This document shows positions 23,594 through 30,184 of a stretch of 45,777 bases of DNA, piece by piece. The position numbers and the translations under genes were made by a program. The notes below the pieces were generated by a model. The model worked only from the letters and a program-made list of their open reading frames with translations, was not told where the DNA came from and did not search any database. Origin of the DNA: a virus; IMG/VR virus record IMGVR_UViG_3300020183_000138, positions 1-45,777 of that record, one strand, 5' to 3'. The first letter of the stretch is position 1; every line of letters starts with the position of its first letter.

Positions 23594-23998
23594 TCAGGCC
23601 GCCGGTCTAGGCTTACGCCCGGTCGGGTCGTCCTCCCCATAAGGGGATTCCCCCGTCAACTTAGGGTCAACGGGGGTGTTTGGTGTGTTGAAGGGGGTTG
23701 CCTCACCCAGCCCCATTATCTGGTCTAGCGAGAGCTGGCTAATGTCCAGCTCTGCCAGGAACTTGGGCTTGAATCTCTGTTGCACCTTTCTCATCATTTC
23801 GTGTGCAACGGCGTAGGACGTCTTTCGCCATACCCCCATACGGTCCTTGAGCAGGCCTCTGCCCTGCTCACAGTCCAGGATGACTATCGCGGTATCGACC
23901 ATCGCATCATCCATGTTGTCACTATCCATGGTCTCCCAGCTTTGGAGGTCATACCGGAAAGCGAGGGTGACGAACTTAGGTAGCCCTGTTAGGCTCAT
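23594..23998 (-). CDS. Hypothetical protein, 134 aa
   Basis: No family is recognised. N-terminal strand/helix part with an acidic segment (ETMDSDNMDDAMVDTAIVIL), a helix (YAVAHEMMRKVQQRFKPKFL), and a Pro-rich, probably disordered C-terminus (NTPNTPVDPKLTGESPYGED). ATG overlaps the TGA of the lysozyme-like gene, so they are translationally coupled. Confidence 0.6.
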   Translation of the reverse strand: MSLTGLPKFVTLAFRYDLQSWETMDSDNMDDAMVDTAIVILDCEQGRGLLKDRMGVWRKTSYAVAHEMMRKVQQRFKPKFLAELDISQLSLDQIMGLGEATPFNTPNTPVDPKLTGESPYGEDDPTGRKPRPAA

Positions 23999-24405
23999 TG
24001 GAGCTCCTTCCTAACCTTAGCCCAGTAGGCCTTGGTTGCTGCCTTCTTGTAGCCCTTGGGTCCACCGTTGTGGATCCTGGCTAGATCCTCCCAGGTGGCG
24101 TTCTTGGGGGCGTAGCGGGCCATATAGGCCTTGATGATCTCTCGGGCATAGGCGGGGTCCTTGACCGCCTTGTAGCCCCTAGCCTTGAGCTCGGGGCGAT
24201 GCTCGACAGCGTCCGCCCAGTAATCATACCAAATCTGGTATGCACCCAGGGCCTTACCGTTGTCGCCAACAGCGTTGTTAGGGTCCTTAAACGACCCCGA
24301 CTCCACCTGCTGGATTGCATCCAGGAAGGTGTCCCAGGTTTGAGCCTGGGCAGGAACGGCGATATACAACATCATCGCCACGACTATTCCGATAACAGGC
24401 TTCAT
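23995..24405 (-). CDS. Secreted lysozyme/transglycosylase-like endolysin
   Basis: 136 aa. N-terminal signal peptide (MKPVIGIVVAMMLYIAVPAQA, cleavage after AQA) precedes a lysozyme-fold core: IQQVESGSF places a candidate catalytic Glu at 35, NAVGDNGKALGAYQI follows (lysozyme-type 'GAYQI'), and ARIHNGGPKGY closes the fold. The pattern matches destabilase/SLT-like muramidases. It would cleave peptidoglycan in the periplasm after Sec export, possibly without needing a holin. ATG has AGGAG about 9 nt upstream. The next gene upstream encodes a membrane protein. Confidence 0.75.
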   Translation of the reverse strand: MKPVIGIVVAMMLYIAVPAQAQTWDTFLDAIQQVESGSFKDPNNAVGDNGKALGAYQIWYDYWADAVEHRPELKARGYKAVKDPAYAREIIKAYMARYAPKNATWEDLARIHNGGPKGYKKAATKAYWAKVRKELQ

Positions 24406-24642
24406 TGCATTTGTCTCCTGTAACGAGGGAATACCTGAGGGAACGTCCCGCAGGTGAAAGCCTAAACCCCGAACTGCTAAGGGTTTAGGCTGAAGGGCAA
24501 AGTGAAGACAGCCTCCGGAGTTTAGCCCGGAGACCGCCTATGGGAAAAAGACCCACGGCCCCACCCGGGACCGCAGGCCTAAAGGTGTATTAAAACCCTC
24601 CGCCTGGATCGTTAGATCAACAGGCGGGGGCGTTCCGGGGGA
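24406..24642 (-). other. Structured intergenic spacer
   Basis: No gene is seen. On the minus strand there are three hairpins in order: CGCCTG/CAGGCG with GGGTTTTAAT after it (terminator-like, near 24600-24635), CTCCGG/CCGGAG (near 24515-24535), and AGCCTAAACCC/GGGTTTAGGCT (24459-24491, 11 perfect pairs). The last lies about 55 nt before the lysozyme-like start and may affect its translation. Confidence 0.55.
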
Positions 24643-25065
24643 CTAGCGCTTGCCGGCTTCCAGGATCGGCAACCCTGCTTCTGTGGGAACATATATCACA
24701 CTGTTCCCGCCTTTGTCCAGGTTCTCAATCCAAAGCCAACGCAAGTAGCTTTCATTGCCCTTCAGGCTGTCGCCAATAATCTTATTGGCCTCCGCCACGC
24801 CACGTGCCCTCTCGACCTCTGCGGCAGCGAGGCTCTTTGCAGCCTCAAGCTTTGCCTCTGCCTCCAAAATGGAGATGCGGCGATTCTGCTCTGCCTGAGC
24901 ATACTCTGCCTCACCCGCCATCGTAGCGGAGTAGACCTTGTATTTGGGGTAGGTATAGCCGCAGGCACCCACCAGGGCACCAACGCCTACAATGACCGTT
25001 GCGGTCATCCAAATGCGGCTCTTCATGCTGACGGGTTGACGCTTTTCTTCGTAGTAACTCAACAT
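24643..25065 (-). CDS. Membrane protein with SPFH/prohibitin-like tail
   Basis: 140 aa. A TM segment at about 19-35 (MTATVIVGVGALVGACG) includes a possible lipobox (VGAC). Then a long Ala/Glu-rich helix (AEYAQAEQNRRISILEAEAK ... VERARGVAEANKIIGDSLKG) and a C-terminal YLRWLWIENL ... SVIYVPTEAGLPILEA. The helix plus 'LRWLWI...VIYVPT' resembles the end of SPFH (stomatin/prohibitin) proteins, but the SPFH domain itself is absent. ATG with AAAAGGA 5-6 nt upstream. Perhaps modulates host membrane proteases. Confidence 0.6.
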   Translation of the reverse strand: MLSYYEEKRQPVSMKSRIWMTATVIVGVGALVGACGYTYPKYKVYSATMAGEAEYAQAEQNRRISILEAEAKLEAAKSLAAAEVERARGVAEANKIIGDSLKGNESYLRWLWIENLDKGGNSVIYVPTEAGLPILEAGKR

Positions 25066-25094
25066 TGTTTCCTTTTCTTAAGTGTCAAACGGGA

Positions 25095-25168
25095 TGGGCC
25101 GGGTGGGATTCGAACCCACGTCGGATCGATTATGAGTCGATGGCTCTAGGCCGCTGAGCTACCAGCCC
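25095..25168 (-). tRNA. tRNA with CAU anticodon (Met or Ile2)
   Basis: Cloverleaf with acceptor GGGCTGG/CCGGCCC, anticodon loop ACTCATAAT (CAT), T-arm GGTTCGAATCC and discriminator A. CCA is not encoded. CAU may be elongator Met or, after lysidine modification, Ile(AUA); the sequence alone does not decide. No initiator-type features are evident. Confidence 0.92.
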
Positions 25169-25174
25169 AAATGA

Positions 25175-25459
25175 TTGACCAAGATTCCTGGTTTTGAGAC
25201 TTGGTCTTCCTACACACTTTCTCTAAGAGAGTCCCTAGAGACGGTAGACTTTGTTGCGCTTCAATGGGTACCAACCGACCTCGACGTCGAGGTGCAACAG
25301 GATTTAACAGACTTGGCAGAGTATCGTAGCAGCGCTACGGTACAACGCCTACTCCACTCCCATGGGCCTATCACCACGGGAGAAGCTGAACTCGGCCTCA
25401 ACGAGCTGGGGCCTATAGCTCCCCAGCTCTCAGCTTTGCTCAGACGGTTTTACATGTAA
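25175..25459 (+). CDS. Doubtful plus-strand ORF, 94 aa
   Basis: Fills a 487-bp stretch (25169-25655) where I see no minus-strand gene. TTG start with no ribosome-binding site. The product (for example LTDLAEYRSSATVQRLLHSH) is soluble and unrecognised. A plus-strand gene here would oppose all neighbours. The remainder, 25460-25655, shows nothing I can name. Either a real antisense gene or a non-coding spacer. Confidence 0.22.
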   Translation: MTKIPGFETWSSYTLSLRESLETVDFVALQWVPTDLDVEVQQDLTDLAEYRSSATVQRLLHSHGPITTGEAELGLNELGPIAPQLSALLRRFYM

Positions 25460-25655
25460 CTGGGAGCCCGTAACTCCAAGCCAGCTAGGTTGAACGGCCT
25501 AGCCCGTGCTGCCATTTGCCCGAGGCTGCTTACGGGTCGTCATTAACGTATGACAGGCAGACAAGCCGTCCACCAACGGAGAATCCAGGTGCACCTGACC
25601 CTCAAGGTATGCCTTGCAGTACAAGACAAGCCTTGAGAGCCAGGCCCATACTCTC

Positions 25656-25988
25656 TCATCTCGTGCTCGTTGCCTCCTCCAGATCTAGGATGTCCTGCAG
25701 CCTGTTATTCAACATCTGCAGGCTGTGCTGGATCGTGGCTCCGAGCGCCTCCCTCTCGGAATCGGGCATGTCTACCCATGCCTTGACGATCTCCCGGCTT
25801 CCATAAGAAGCCTGTGGCAGGGTGTATTGAACCACATCGACGATGTCTCCCAGATACTCCCAGTTATAGGAGTCCAGGCTGCGCTTAGCCTGGAAGAGAT
25901 TGCCCTCCAGGACGGCCCTGAGGCCCGACCCTGGGATGATTCCGTGCTTGACGTAGCGCATCAACGCTTCAATTGTTGTTGACCTCAT
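25656..25988 (-). CDS. Conserved phage-type protein ('HGIxPGxxLxAVL')
   Basis: 110 aa. YVKHGIIPGSGLRAVLEGNL, then DIVDVVQYTLPQASYGSREI and a short acidic tail match a small protein seen in very many phages, with consensus 'YxxHGIxPGxFLxAVLxNDL ... LPxxSxGSxExVxAW'. Its biochemical role is not known to me. ATG with AAAGGAAACAA upstream. Confidence 0.72.
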   Translation of the reverse strand: MRSTTIEALMRYVKHGIIPGSGLRAVLEGNLFQAKRSLDSYNWEYLGDIVDVVQYTLPQASYGSREIVKAWVDMPDSEREALGATIQHSLQMLNNRLQDILDLEEATSTR

Positions 25989-26245
25989 TTGTTTCCTTTC
26001 TGTGAGGATCGTAGGGAGTCCAGAGTTGCATTCTGGGCTCCGTGGCGAACCACACCGATGGGTTTCGACCTACGCAGGTGCCTAATACCACCTGCAGTAG
26101 ATTCCTTTGTCGGAGGAATCTACCCGGACCGTAGCTGGTCCAATGCTATAAGGCCTGCCACTTTGCGGTGAAACAGGCCTTATAAGCGGTCCTCTGAAGG
26201 CTACTAGAGAGGAGTATGTCATGTTACCCCATATATGAGGGTATT

Positions 26246-26440
26246 TTAGTCACCATCATCCTCTTCAAAATCGTCCATATCGACCTCTACCAGCTCATCC
26301 ACATTGAAGTTAGCGGCAGGATTTATTCCAATATTATTTGAATACTGGAGTTGCGCTCGTTGGTAGTCGTGGTTTTTGACGTAAGTAGATATGACAATGT
26401 CAGTGTAAGGGAAACAATTTTCCTTTTTTCGTCTGCCCAT
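26246..26440 (-). CDS. Small acidic-tailed protein, 64 aa
   Basis: No family is recognised. Basic start (MGRRKKENCF), Tyr/Asn-rich middle, and a strongly acidic end (VDMDDFEEDDGD). AGG about 10 nt before the ATG. The stop is followed by a hairpin (TACCC/GGGGTA). Confidence 0.55.
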   Translation of the reverse strand: MGRRKKENCFPYTDIVISTYVKNHDYQRAQLQYSNNIGINPAANFNVDELVEVDMDDFEEDDGD

Positions 26441-26506
26441 TAGTGCATACCTAACTTGAAAGCTCTGATGAACTCTTTATAAATCATGTTAACCTGCTTA
26501 TTGCTT

Positions 26507-27187
26507 TTATTTAGCTCGTGCATTTCCACCTAAATCCATCGTTTCAACGAACGGATCGCCGTCAATCACGACGCCGCAGGCAACAATTGGCTTCTTAAGG
26601 AACGCAGCACCGTACTGCATGCTCCAGTGATTGCGGTCAACTCCGCAACCAACGTTCATACCCCAGATCTTTGCAGTAGGCCCAGCCTGGTACCAGATGC
26701 CACAGGCGCTATGGTAGTGGCCTATGACGGTAGGCTGCATGCGCATCTTGGCAGCACTGAAGGCAGGATGCTGACCGCCACAGCCTTCTCCATGGTAGTA
26801 GTAGACTCCATCTACTTCAATCTGCTCCACCCACTTCCAGGCATCGGTGGCGTATAGATCATTGAACTCCTTGAGGTACATTTTGGGGATGCCCATCTTG
26901 GCATTCAAGCGCAATACGCGCATATCGTGGTTGCCTACTGTAATAACAGCATTTGGGAACTCCTTGTAGAGCTTCTGCACCTGGTTGTAGGCCTGCAGAT
27001 ATTCTTCCTTTGCCCCGGGGTTGTCAGGATGCTTGTCGTGGAAGCTGATGCAGTGGTGATCCACTACATCGCCTACATGTACCACCTTATCCGTCTTCCA
27101 TTTCTTAGCTACATTCTTCAGGAACTGCACATAGCCCTTATGCATGGCCGGTACGTGCGTGTCGCCGATAACCAGAACTCTGCTCAT
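26507..27187 (-). CDS. Calcineurin-like metallophosphoesterase
   Basis: 226 aa from ATG 27185-27187, with AGGAG about 7 nt upstream. The five metal-ligand motifs are in order: GDTH (8-11), GDVVDH (39-44), GNHD (85-88), HGE (132-134) and GHYH (156-159). This is the dinuclear-metal phosphoesterase fold that hydrolyses phosphomonoesters, phosphodiesters or nucleotides. The substrate cannot be told. No signal peptide, so cytoplasmic. In phages, such enzymes have been linked to RNA/DNA end repair or nucleotide turnover, which is inference here. Confidence 0.88.
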   Translation of the reverse strand: MSRVLVIGDTHVPAMHKGYVQFLKNVAKKWKTDKVVHVGDVVDHHCISFHDKHPDNPGAKEEYLQAYNQVQKLYKEFPNAVITVGNHDMRVLRLNAKMGIPKMYLKEFNDLYATDAWKWVEQIEVDGVYYYHGEGCGGQHPAFSAAKMRMQPTVIGHYHSACGIWYQAGPTAKIWGMNVGCGVDRNHWSMQYGAAFLKKPIVACGVVIDGDPFVETMDLGGNARAK

Positions 27188-27263
27188 GGATTCTCCTGTG
27201 GCTGCAGTATGCAGCGTCGGGAGCATAAGCATGATGCTTGAGGCTTGTCAACTCCTGATACCT

Positions 27264-27300
27264 AAAAAAAGCCAGGGTGCAATTAAGCACCCAAGTTGGC
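27264..27300 (-). terminator. Intrinsic terminator
   Basis: Minus strand: GCCA...GGGTGC-TTAATT-GCACCC...GGC followed by seven T. It ends the 27334-27525 cassette. A sibling of this hairpin without the T-run occurs near 28906-28925. Confidence 0.85.
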
Positions 27301-27333
27301 TTGAGCCGGTTAACGTCCTGCTCAGGACGCGTA

Positions 27334-27525
27334 CTATGCGTTGCTCAGGGCGGCTCTCGCCGCCTCCCAGTAGCCCTTAAAGGCTACCCCCTGCACGAGC
27401 CGCACGTCTGGCCGCTGTTGGCCAAACGGCAGCCAGCCGTAGCGTACGAATACCGTTGGCAGGCAGCCTGGCTGCGTGATCTTGACAGCGGCATGACCGC
27501 CTAAGTAGATGTGCTCTACCGTCAT
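27334..27525 (-). CDS. Small cassette protein, 63 aa
   Basis: No family is recognised. MTVEHIYLGGHAAVKITQPG ... FKGYWEAARAALSNA looks like a small alpha/beta protein without membrane segments. GGAGG lies 5-6 nt before the ATG. It is a complete cassette: promoter, hairpin leader, gene, terminator. Confidence 0.7.
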   Translation of the reverse strand: MTVEHIYLGGHAAVKITQPGCLPTVFVRYGWLPFGQQRPDVRLVQGVAFKGYWEAARAALSNA

Positions 27526-27541
27526 AACATCCTCCTTTCAA

Positions 27542-27594
27542 GGATCTATATTGTTTTGGCGGTCCAGCAGAATTGCTGGAATACCTATAGACCC
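27542..27594 (-). promoter_or_regulatory. Conserved hairpin leader RNA, copy 1
   Basis: 5' UTR of the 63-aa gene. Outer stem GGGTCTATA/TATAGATCC, inner hairpin TCCAGCA-ATTC-TGCTGGA (7 bp). Same architecture as three other leaders. The outer stem starts almost at the predicted +1. Confidence 0.75.
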
Positions 27595-27633
27595 TCTATG
27601 TATATATACCTCAAAATACCCTTATTTTTAACT
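27594..27633 (-). promoter_or_regulatory. Phage-type promoter, copy 1
   Basis: Minus strand: TAAAAATA, 14 nt, TATATATACATAGAGG. Directly upstream of leader copy 1. Confidence 0.75.
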
Positions 27634-27663
27634 CTTGTTTAGGCACAGCTAAATTAGGTAATA

Positions 27664-27702
27664 CCTAAAAGAAAGCTAGGGTGTTAGTCCCTAGCTTTCT
27701 TT
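27664..27702 (-). terminator. Intrinsic terminator
   Basis: Minus-strand AAAGAAAGCTAGGG/CCCTAGCTTTCTTT, 14 perfect pairs, then TTAGG. Ends the 242-aa gene's cassette. Distal to it (27637-27670) is a sequence also found at 31026-31066. Confidence 0.85.
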
Positions 27703-27728
27703 CTATGCTGTACTGCCACTGCGCTGCG

Positions 27729-28457
27729 TTATCCCTCTTCGTAGTTCCTGATAGCCCAGTACACACGACCCGCCGCATTCGTGAGCCACAGGGCACTGCG
27801 ACGCACAGCCTGCTCGTGCATGGGTAGCTGGCCAATCAGCTCGCTCTGCCGCATGCTGACGTAGGCATCACTCGACAGAACGCTCTCCGAGATTGTGCTG
27901 ATCATCGCCTCAAGCCGCTCTTGCGCCACCGCAAGGCAGTCTGCGTAAACGCCGACTCGTTGCAGGAAACGCTCGATCTGCTCAAGCACCTGCCGTACCT
28001 CGATGGCTTCGACCGGTTGATCACCATCGATCAGCCAGCTCACGCCAACCGCGGCCCTTGCGAGCGCATCGATGCGATCGACTGTCTGAATCACCGGATC
28101 AGGATCCTCGAGTCCCGGCAATTCATCGGTCGACACAAATGCCTGGAGATGCGCATCAAACGCTCTCTGGCAAGCTTCGTATTCCTTCATCAACTCGGGC
28201 ACTAGCGCGTTGGCCTCCAGCTCACAAATGTCTGGAGATGGGCGCTCGGTCGGGAGGCTGCTGAAGACTTCCTTCCAGGCTGGGCTCTTGAGCAAGTTCG
28301 GGTCGGTTCGGGCTCGTAATCCCAGCCAACTTGCCTGATGCAGTGTCTGCAGCGATGGGGGTTTCGATCCAACCGAATCTTGAAACGACTCTAGCTGCGC
28401 GGATGCATCTAACCACCACGAGATGATTAGGTTCGTCTCAGGGGCCGAGATATCCAT
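27729..28457 (-). CDS. Cassette protein, 242 aa, helical, unknown
   Basis: No family is recognised. Mostly helical and acidic, no signal or TM segment; the C-terminal half contains long amphipathic helices (VLEQIERFLQRVGVYADCLA). The first ATG is 28455-28457, but its ribosome-binding site (GAGGAAAACAAA) lies about 30 nt upstream. The codon at the usual distance is ATC (28476-28478), in frame, so translation may begin there or the site may have drifted. Confidence 0.65.
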   Translation of the reverse strand: MDISAPETNLIISWWLDASAQLESFQDSVGSKPPSLQTLHQASWLGLRARTDPNLLKSPAWKEVFSSLPTERPSPDICELEANALVPELMKEYEACQRAFDAHLQAFVSTDELPGLEDPDPVIQTVDRIDALARAAVGVSWLIDGDQPVEAIEVRQVLEQIERFLQRVGVYADCLAVAQERLEAMISTISESVLSSDAYVSMRQSELIGQLPMHEQAVRRSALWLTNAAGRVYWAIRNYEEG

Positions 28458-28496
28458 GCGTTCGGGTAATGGATTGATTTTGTTTTCCTCTTTCGT

Positions 28497-28549
28497 GGAT
28501 CTATATTGATTTGGCGGTCCAGCAGAGTTGCTGGAATACCTATAGATCC
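28497..28549 (-). promoter_or_regulatory. Conserved hairpin leader RNA, copy 2
   Basis: GGATCTATA/TATAGATCC outer stem (9 perfect pairs) and TCCAGCA-ACTC-TGCTGGA inner hairpin. 5' UTR of the 242-aa gene. Confidence 0.75.
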
Positions 28550-28590
28550 TCTGTACATATATTTATCACAAATAGAGCCTGTATTTAGGG
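28550..28590 (-). promoter_or_regulatory. Phage-type promoter, copy 2 (degenerate)
   Basis: CTAAATACAGG ... ATTTGTGATAAATATATGTACAGAGG. The upstream box is shortened and the TATA box altered, but position before the leader is conserved. Confidence 0.5.
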
Positions 28591-28598
28591 GGATACCT

Positions 28599-28630
28599 AA
28601 AAAGAAAATCCCCCCCTTGATGGGGGGATT
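28599..28630 (-). terminator. Intrinsic terminator
   Basis: Minus-strand AATCCCCCC/GGGGGGATT followed by TTCTTTTTAGG. Ends the 74-codon gene. Confidence 0.8.
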
Positions 28631-28646
28631 AGATGCCTTTAGCGGG

Positions 28647-28868
28647 TCACTTCGCACACGCCCTCAGGGCGTTGAAGACTGTCAAAACATCCCCGGGTAA
28701 CAGCTCCAGGTTTTCCTCCTCCGCCCTATAAGCCCCTTCAAGGAGCTCACTCAGCCAAGGTTGGAACCCTGCCGCTGCCACTGGTCCGGAGACCCGACGG
28801 ATCTCCAACACCTCCACTAACGTGCGCTCGTACTCCGCCATCAACATCTTAGCAATTGGGTTATTCAT
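28647..28868 (-). CDS. Small cassette protein, 73 aa
   Basis: Starts at ATG 28866-28868 with AAAGGGG about 7 nt upstream. The sequence (MNNPIAKMLMAEYERTLVEV ... ENLELLPGDVLTVFNALRA) is a helical soluble protein of no recognised family. It is preceded by a 340-nt structured spacer and followed by a terminator. A longer upstream frame exists but overlaps the structured spacer and lacks a ribosome-binding site. Confidence 0.62.
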   Translation of the reverse strand: MNNPIAKMLMAEYERTLVEVLEIRRVSGPVAAAGFQPWLSELLEGAYRAEEENLELLPGDVLTVFNALRACAK

Positions 28869-29207
28869 GCCCAACCCCTTTCTGCCCCTGTGGGGCAAAG
28901 CCAGCCAGGGTGCAATTAAGCACTCAAGGCGGCGAGCCCGAAGGCTCAAAAGGACAAACTTTAAGCAGTTTAAGGACCTGCTTAGGTCCGGTGGGGACGG
29001 AGGGCTACTGCCACTCCACCTGTGCAACGGTTGCTTAGCACTAAACCCGAAGCTTTGTCGGGAAGGCTGTCCCAGCACCACCAAATGTTTAAGCAGTTTT
29101 TTACTGACATGCTTAGGTCAGCGGATCGTAGGCCGTAGCCCGGAACTGATCCAAGTAATGGGGAGTCGGAGTTTTCACTCCGATCCCCCGGGGGAGGAGG
29201 CCGGGAA
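28869..29207 (-). ncRNA. Structured RNA region with two pseudoknot motifs
   Basis: No gene is credible here. On the minus strand two copies of a motif occur: GGACC-TAAGCA-GGTCC then TTAAAC-TGCTTAA (28961-28989) and TGACC-TAAGCAT-GTCA then ...ACTGCTTAAAC (29089-29120). In each, the hairpin loop TAAGCA is complementary to the TGCTTA that follows, an H-type pseudoknot. The stems differ by compensating changes (GGAC/GTCC against TGAC/GTCA). Other hairpins: CGGAG/CTCCG, CCCGA/TCGGG. It could be a long 5' UTR or a separate RNA. Confidence 0.55.
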
Positions 29208-29444
29208 TCAGGCGGGGGTGTAACCCCTCGCCCAGGATCCCACCGACACCCTCCAACGCGGCTGTCGAATGACAGCCACCCCGTGGGTGTCTTCTACCAG
29301 GGCCTCGAAGTTATCGAGGTCCTCAGCGGTGCGGATCTGGCGAACCAGATCCACAACGCTCTCGGCGACATCAGCCGAGAGGTTAGAGGCGAGAGATACC
29401 ATGGCCCCGTTCACCGTGGCCATACGATAGGTATTTAGTCCCAT
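29208..29444 (-). CDS. Small cassette protein, probably leaderless, 78 aa
   Basis: MGLNTYRMATVNGAMVSLAS ... VIRQPRWRVSVGSWARGYTPA. No family is recognised; helical, soluble. The ATG (29442-29444) is embedded in the promoter's TATACATATATATGGG, at the place where transcripts of the sibling promoters should start, and no ribosome-binding site precedes it or the next ATG. Hence a leaderless mRNA is proposed. Confidence 0.6.
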   Translation of the reverse strand: MGLNTYRMATVNGAMVSLASNLSADVAESVVDLVRQIRTAEDLDNFEALVEDTHGVAVIRQPRWRVSVGSWARGYTPA

Positions 29445-29481
29445 ATATATGTATAGCACGAATAGGCCCTATTTTTAGCCC
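29440..29481 (-). promoter_or_regulatory. Phage-type promoter, copy 7 (leaderless variant)
   Basis: TAAAAATA, 14 nt, TATACATATATATGGG. The final ATG is the start codon of the gene at 29208. Confidence 0.75.
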
Positions 29482-29506
29482 TTAAAGACAGGGGGGCCTA
29501 TTAGCT

Positions 29507-29539
29507 AAAAAGAAGTGCACCCCGAAGGGTGGCACTTCT
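29507..29539 (-). terminator. Intrinsic terminator
   Basis: Minus-strand AGAAGTGC-C-ACCC-TTCG-GGGT-GCACTTCT followed by TTTTAGC, with a UUCG tetraloop. Ends the 29710-30126 transcript. Confidence 0.9.
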
Positions 29540-29621
29540 AGTACTTCCGACCAAGGGCTAGCTTATGCCCTCCCCCGGTTAGGGGTATCGGAGTCTTTGG
29601 CCGTAGCCGTGCTAGGCGTAC

Positions 29622-29696
29622 TTACCTAGCAACCCAACGCTCCATCCTGATCACTACGGGTTTCGGGGTTTGCGAAAATTCCCCGTAGCGCCTCAT
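29622..29696 (-). CDS. Possible 24-aa ORF
   Basis: MRRYGEFSQTPKPVVIRMER and four more residues. It starts 13 nt after the stop of the 138-aa gene, with AGGGGAA about 8 nt before the ATG. Basic peptide, unrecognised. The remaining spacer to the terminator (29540-29621) holds nothing I can name. Confidence 0.35.
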   Translation of the reverse strand: MRRYGEFSQTPKPVVIRMERWVAR

Positions 29697-29709
29697 CAGC
29701 AAATTCCCC

Positions 29710-30126
29710 TTACTGGCAGAACTTGCTGTTAGAGATGGCTTTGGTCTCTCGATTAACGACGAAGATCGTCGCAACCTTTGAAAACTTAGCCATCTCCCCC
29801 GACGCCTGCAGGCCTTGCAGTGTCGGGAAGGGAACCAGAATAACATCAACGTTGACGCTATTCTGCAAGAGGTACAACTCACGGAGGATTTCCTCCGTCA
29901 TTGTGAACCTCTTGGTGACCAGTTCCACGACTTTGCCGTTAGGCAAGGTCCTGGACTTGGTCACGTCATCTGACCCCATGGAGAGAGCTCTAGACCGCTC
30001 CGGAGAGCAGCCTGAGAGGATCTCCCCGGACTCAAAGTTGAACGGATGAGGTGAACTGAAGTTCACCACGTTCAACCCCGAGCTCAGGGTCACGGACGGA
30101 GCGCTCTCAATGGTGAGAGTGTCCAT
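29710..30126 (-). CDS. Cassette protein, probably leaderless, 138 aa
   Basis: MDTLTIESAPSVTLSSGLNV ... LVPFPTLQGLQASGEMAKFS. No family is recognised; strand-rich N-terminus and a helix/strand C-terminus, soluble. The ATG (30124-30126) lies inside the promoter sequence TATACATATATATGGAC and no ribosome-binding site can precede it on the transcript, as for the gene at 29208. Confidence 0.65.
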   Translation of the reverse strand: MDTLTIESAPSVTLSSGLNVVNFSSPHPFNFESGEILSGCSPERSRALSMGSDDVTKSRTLPNGKVVELVTKRFTMTEEILRELYLLQNSVNVDVILVPFPTLQGLQASGEMAKFSKVATIFVVNRETKAISNSKFCQ

Positions 30127-30163
30127 ATATATGTATACCGCAAAGGGGGGCCTATTTTAGACC
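30122..30163 (-). promoter_or_regulatory. Phage-type promoter, copy 8 (leaderless variant)
   Basis: CTAAAATAGG ... TTTGCGGTATACATATATATGG read in two halves: CTAAAATA upstream box and TATACATATATATGGA. Same total spacing as the others. Contains the start codon of the gene at 29710. Confidence 0.75.
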
Positions 30164-30184
30164 TTACCACAAGCCTAAATTATT

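Noticed and set aside
26215-26245. Ninth copy of the phage-type promoter (CTAAAATACCCTCATATATG)
   Set aside because: The spacing between boxes is lost and the sequence forms a hairpin after a stop codon; no suitable gene follows.
28869-29207. tmRNA or RNase P RNA because of pseudoknots
   Set aside because: No tRNA-like T-arm (GGTTCGAATCC) or alanyl acceptor end, and no conserved RNase P core; size alone is not enough.
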